Assembly: GCA_005191415.1 (NCBI GenBank)
Contig: SUPS01000003.1
Coordinates: 1-39,592 of the forward strand
Reading direction: 5' to 3'
DNA length: 39,592 nt
Origin: Candidatus Helarchaeota ASGARD archaeon Hel_GB_A
GTDB lineage: Archaea > Asgardarchaeota > Lokiarchaeia > Helarchaeales > HEL-GB-A
Shown: piece after piece, positions 36,300 to 39,592 of the stretch
How positions within the stretch are numbered: position 1 is the first letter of the stretch
Layout: each line of letters opens with the position of its first letter
The notes under the pieces: generated by a model
Databases searched by the model: none
Seen by the model: only the letters and a program-made list of their open reading frames with translations
What the model was told of the DNA's origin: nothing
Position numbers and translations under genes: made by a program

Positions 36300-36487
36300 G
36301 CTCTCATCTCAACATAGTGAATTACTCTATTTTCCCCTCTTATAATAAATTAAAATGAGTAGAGAATATTCTGGTATTTTAAAGAAAAATTTTGGAGAAA
36401 TTCTTAAAAGAGAAATTTTTTAATTAGGTTACTGAATTGAGATATAAATGGATTTCAAAAATAATTGTCAATGGTTAGGTAATTTTA

Positions 36488-38041
36488 ATGGCGGAAAAAG
36501 ATAATGATAAGGAAGCATTTTCCTTCAATCTCATATATTTCATCATTCTGTTCTTTGCGATGGCTTGGTTTAGTTTATTTCCTTCCGTACTCTTTGGATA
36601 TTGGTTTTTTCTTACGTTCCCATTCACAATTTCCCTCCCCTATCTTCTTTTGATGATTCCGCTTTTTTTAATACTCTATGGAATCGCTTTAATCAGTTCC
36701 ATGATTTCTGCAAAAATAGGTGTTTGGATTGTTTATAAACGTTTAACACCGCCAATTCCTGGATCTTACCCACTAACTTTGAAAAATCGTCATACTCGCG
36801 CTTTTGTGCTCACAGGAAATGTGAGAAATTTTGGTAGGTGGTTACATTATTTTTTTCACCTAAATTTCTTACGAGCCTTTTGGCTTCGTCGATGCGGTTT
36901 AAAAATTGGGAAAAATGTAAAGTTAGGACGTTATGTCCAAGATGACGACTTAATAGAAATCGGTGATAACACCTTTTTAGCTAAAGAATGTGTTATTTCT
37001 GGGCATTTAATGGATCAAACTCATTTAACAATAAATCGAACGATAATCGGAAAGAATGTGATAATGGAAAATATCTCAGGATCGGTAGGGGGTACAGTAG
37101 GCGATAATTCTATCTTTCTACATGTTACAGGTGCGATGAAAGGCCAAATTTGCCGTGGAAACGCGATTTATCAAGGAGTACCTTGTAAAAAAGTCAGAGA
37201 TAATGACTTAACTCCTGAACAAATCAAAGAGTTAAAAGAAAAAATCCGAAAAATTGATAAAACCGATTTTATTAAGCAAAAAAATGCGCCTATTAAGATC
37301 AATGAGAAAAAATTATTTTTCATGAAATTTCTCATAGTTCTGGGGGGCGCCATCTTAGGATTGATTGTTCCTGTTCTGTATTACTTTTTCTTCAAGACGT
37401 TTTATTCTCCAACAAACCAATTTTGGAATATTTTATTATTGAGTCTAATTCCCTTTATTTTTGTCATTGCAATCGGCTTTTTCATTGCAGGAACCATCCT
37501 TTTTGTGAAAATATTTCTCGTTTATTATGAGAGGAAAGTAGAAATCCCAGAAGGGGAATATGAACTTGATGATCCCCGCGCAAAAATCTTTAAAATCAAG
37601 TATATGCTCCGCCTCTTCGGGTTGCGAATCTTTCGCGGAACCCCATTTAAAATTGCCGATACATTCGCTCTACGGATCTGGGGAAACGTAAAAATAGGCG
37701 CCAACGTGAAAATGGATGATGCAACTGTCGACCCTCAATATCTAGAAGTCGGAGATTTCAGTCAAATTGCTGCAGGTGCGCGCGTTCATACTCATGATAT
37801 TATAAAAGGAAAATTATATATTAAAAAAGTAATTATCGGGAAAAATGTCATTGTAGGATCTTTTGGACACATTAAACCTGGTGTTGAAATTGCCGATGGA
37901 TCGATGATTGCAGTGGCTGCTTGGATGCGAAAAAACCGAAAGTGCAAACGTCCTGCTCTTTGGGTTGGGAAGCCTGCGTTCGAACTCCCTTTAGATGTTA
38001 TTACCAAAGCTGCTCGCTTAGAAGGAAAGTATGTTGATTAA
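36488..38041 (+). CDS. Membrane protein with two TM-hairpin + LbH acyltransferase-like modules
   Basis: TM pair, LbH block (IGKNVKLGRYVQ...IGDNTFLAKECVI...IGKNVIMENI), second TM pair, second LbH block (IGANVKMDDATV...VGDFSQIAAGARV...IGKNVIVGSFGHIKPGVEIADGSMI). Confidence 0.82.
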   Translation: MAEKDNDKEAFSFNLIYFIILFFAMAWFSLFPSVLFGYWFFLTFPFTISLPYLLLMIPLFLILYGIALISSMISAKIGVWIVYKRLTPPIPGSYPLTLKNRHTRAFVLTGNVRNFGRWLHYFFHLNFLRAFWLRRCGLKIGKNVKLGRYVQDDDLIEIGDNTFLAKECVISGHLMDQTHLTINRTIIGKNVIMENISGSVGGTVGDNSIFLHVTGAMKGQICRGNAIYQGVPCKKVRDNDLTPEQIKELKEKIRKIDKTDFIKQKNAPIKINEKKLFFMKFLIVLGGAILGLIVPVLYYFFFKTFYSPTNQFWNILLLSLIPFIFVIAIGFFIAGTILFVKIFLVYYERKVEIPEGEYELDDPRAKIFKIKYMLRLFGLRIFRGTPFKIADTFALRIWGNVKIGANVKMDDATVDPQYLEVGDFSQIAAGARVHTHDIIKGKLYIKKVIIGKNVIVGSFGHIKPGVEIADGSMIAVAAWMRKNRKCKRPALWVGKPAFELPLDVITKAARLEGKYVD

Positions 38042-39591
38042 TGACGAAAACATCGGATTCCCGTAAAAACCATAGGAATGCCACGTTCATTCGCTGCCGC
38101 AATAACTTCTTGATCTCGTATTGATCCACCTGGCTCAATTATCGCTACTATTCCTGCATCTGCGGCGGCATCGATTGAGTCCCGAAAGGGAAAAAATGCA
38201 TCTGAGGCTAAAACTGACCCTTCTGCCTCCTCACCTGCTTTCATAATGGCTAATTTGACTGAATCAATACGACTCATCTGTCCTGCACCAATTCCTGTAG
38301 TATGCTTAGCTTTTACCAATAAAATCGCATTTGATTTAATATGCCTTATCACTTTCCAGGCAAAGAGAAGAGAATCCAACTGTTCTGCAGAAGGGCGTTT
38401 TTCCGTGACATACTTTAGATCGTCCAAAGTTACCTGTTTAATATCTCTATCTTGTATAAGAACGCCTCCAACAACTTTTTTCCAATCCCAGGAAGGTTGA
38501 GGTGGCGTGAGCGTTCCTGTAACCAACAATCGCAAATTTTGCTTTATTTTTAATACTTTAAGAGCACTTTCTTTGAATTCTGGTGCGATAACGGCTTCTA
38601 CAAAGGTTTTTACAATCTCTTTTGCTGTATCTTCATCAACTGTTCTATTAAAAGCTACAATACTCCCAAAAGCAGAGAGGGGATCTGTCTTATGCGCTAA
38701 TTTATATGCTTCAAAAATATTTTTACCAAGGGCAAATCCACATGGATTAGTATGTTTAATTATAGCCGCTGCAGGGTCCTCAAACTCTTTTACCATCTCT
38801 AATGCCGCGTTTATATCGTAAATATTATTATAAGACAATTGTTTACCATGAATTTGTTTCGCATTAGAAACGCAAGGTTCTATAATATTCAATTCAGTAT
38901 AAAATGCCGCTTCTTGATGAGGATTTTCTCCATACCGTAAATCTTGGAGTTTCCTGAAGGTAAGAGTGAGTAAGGGAGGAAATTTTTCAGATGTCTTTAG
39001 GAATTGTTGCGACAAATAACCATAAATATAACTATCATATTCCATTGTGTGACGAAAGGCTTCCACCGCAAGTTGGCGACGCGTATTTAAACTAATTTTT
39101 CCGTGATTCTGTTCTAATTCAGCCAAAATTTTCGTATAATTTTTAGGATTAACAATAACTACCACGCCTTCAAAATTTTTTGCGGCAGCTCGAATAAGTG
39201 TAGGGCCACCAATATCTATTTGCTCAATTGCATCCTCTAATCTTACGCCTTTTTTTTCAATAGTTTCCTTAAATGGATAGAGATTAACTACCACCATATC
39301 AATTGGCGTAATTTCATATTTTTCCAATTCCTTTAGATGCGTCTCCTTATCTCTCCTGGCTAATATTGCTCCATGAATTCTGGGATGTAATGTTTTTACC
39401 CGCCCATCCATCATTTCAGGAAACTGAGTAATATCTGATACTTTAATGATAGACAAACCTGCTTCTTGTAATGTTCTATAAGTACCACCCGTAGAAATAA
39501 TCTCAATACCTCTTGCATATAACTTTTTTGCGAACTCAACTAAGCCGCTTTTGTCTGAAACACTCATCAATGCCCTCTTAATCTGTAACAT
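38038..39591 (-). CDS. purH: Bifunctional AICAR formyltransferase/IMP cyclohydrolase
   Basis: RALMSVSDKSGLVEFAKKL, STGGTYRTLQEAG, DGRVKTLHPRIHGAILARRD, NLYPF, KHTNPCGFALG, SDAFFPFRDSIDAAADAG, FTGIRCFRH end. Confidence 0.97.
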   Translation of the reverse strand: MLQIKRALMSVSDKSGLVEFAKKLYARGIEIISTGGTYRTLQEAGLSIIKVSDITQFPEMMDGRVKTLHPRIHGAILARRDKETHLKELEKYEITPIDMVVVNLYPFKETIEKKGVRLEDAIEQIDIGGPTLIRAAAKNFEGVVVIVNPKNYTKILAELEQNHGKISLNTRRQLAVEAFRHTMEYDSYIYGYLSQQFLKTSEKFPPLLTLTFRKLQDLRYGENPHQEAAFYTELNIIEPCVSNAKQIHGKQLSYNNIYDINAALEMVKEFEDPAAAIIKHTNPCGFALGKNIFEAYKLAHKTDPLSAFGSIVAFNRTVDEDTAKEIVKTFVEAVIAPEFKESALKVLKIKQNLRLLVTGTLTPPQPSWDWKKVVGGVLIQDRDIKQVTLDDLKYVTEKRPSAEQLDSLLFAWKVIRHIKSNAILLVKAKHTTGIGAGQMSRIDSVKLAIMKAGEEAEGSVLASDAFFPFRDSIDAAADAGIVAIIEPGGSIRDQEVIAAANERGIPMVFTGIRCFRH

Positions 39592-39592
39592 T

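Noticed and set aside
38246-38821. Plus-strand ORFs opposite purH
   Set aside because: Antisense to a clear, complete PurH.
1-39592. tRNA, rRNA and CRISPR arrays
   Set aside because: Scanned by eye for T-loop GGTTCRAATCC-like and CCA/acceptor patterns and for regularly spaced repeats; none convincing.

Overview
39.6-kb low-GC archaeal window, dense in short operons. The gene content (Trm1, CofE, LRR protein, longin-like/wHTH protein, SCP2 and RING-like small proteins, IPGYN-type C-terminal anchor) suggests an Asgard/Promethearchaeota genome; that taxonomic call is inference. Recognisable genes: CheY-like receiver, ADP-forming acyl-CoA synthetase alpha-type protein, methyltransferase corrinoid protein, 7TM protein, longin-like/wHTH protein, Trm1, GH20-like hexosaminidase, AbiEi/AbiEii-like pair, DIP1984-family protein, GT4 glycosyltransferase, PLP-dependent LysA-family decarboxylase, membrane alpha/beta hydrolase, two SCP2-like proteins, a possible pseudo-GTPase, MFS transporter, two double-LbH acyltransferase-like proteins, tandem M23-like lipid-anchored or secreted proteins, radical SAM protein, LRR protein, DUF2889 pair, PHP, DUF169, glycyl radical enzyme, CofE, FolP, a ferredoxin/2Fe-2S/radical SAM fusion and PurH. 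Highlights: (1) a ~213-nt intergenic element (10637-10849) with a composite ~20-bp closing stem and three internal hairpins, a strong candidate for a new structured RNA; (2) a decarboxylase whose catalytic-lysine region lies upstream of every in-frame ATG/GTG/TTG, plus three further ORFs in which an ATT, ATC or GTT codon sits at good Shine-Dalgarno spacing; (3) a 122-bp imperfect tandem duplication that splits a membrane-anchored RING-like zinc-finger gene, where removal of one unit restores a single ORF; (4) possible UBC/RWD-like and pseudo-GTPase proteins; (5) tandem M23-like proteins that keep the zinc ligands but appear to lack the second catalytic histidine.
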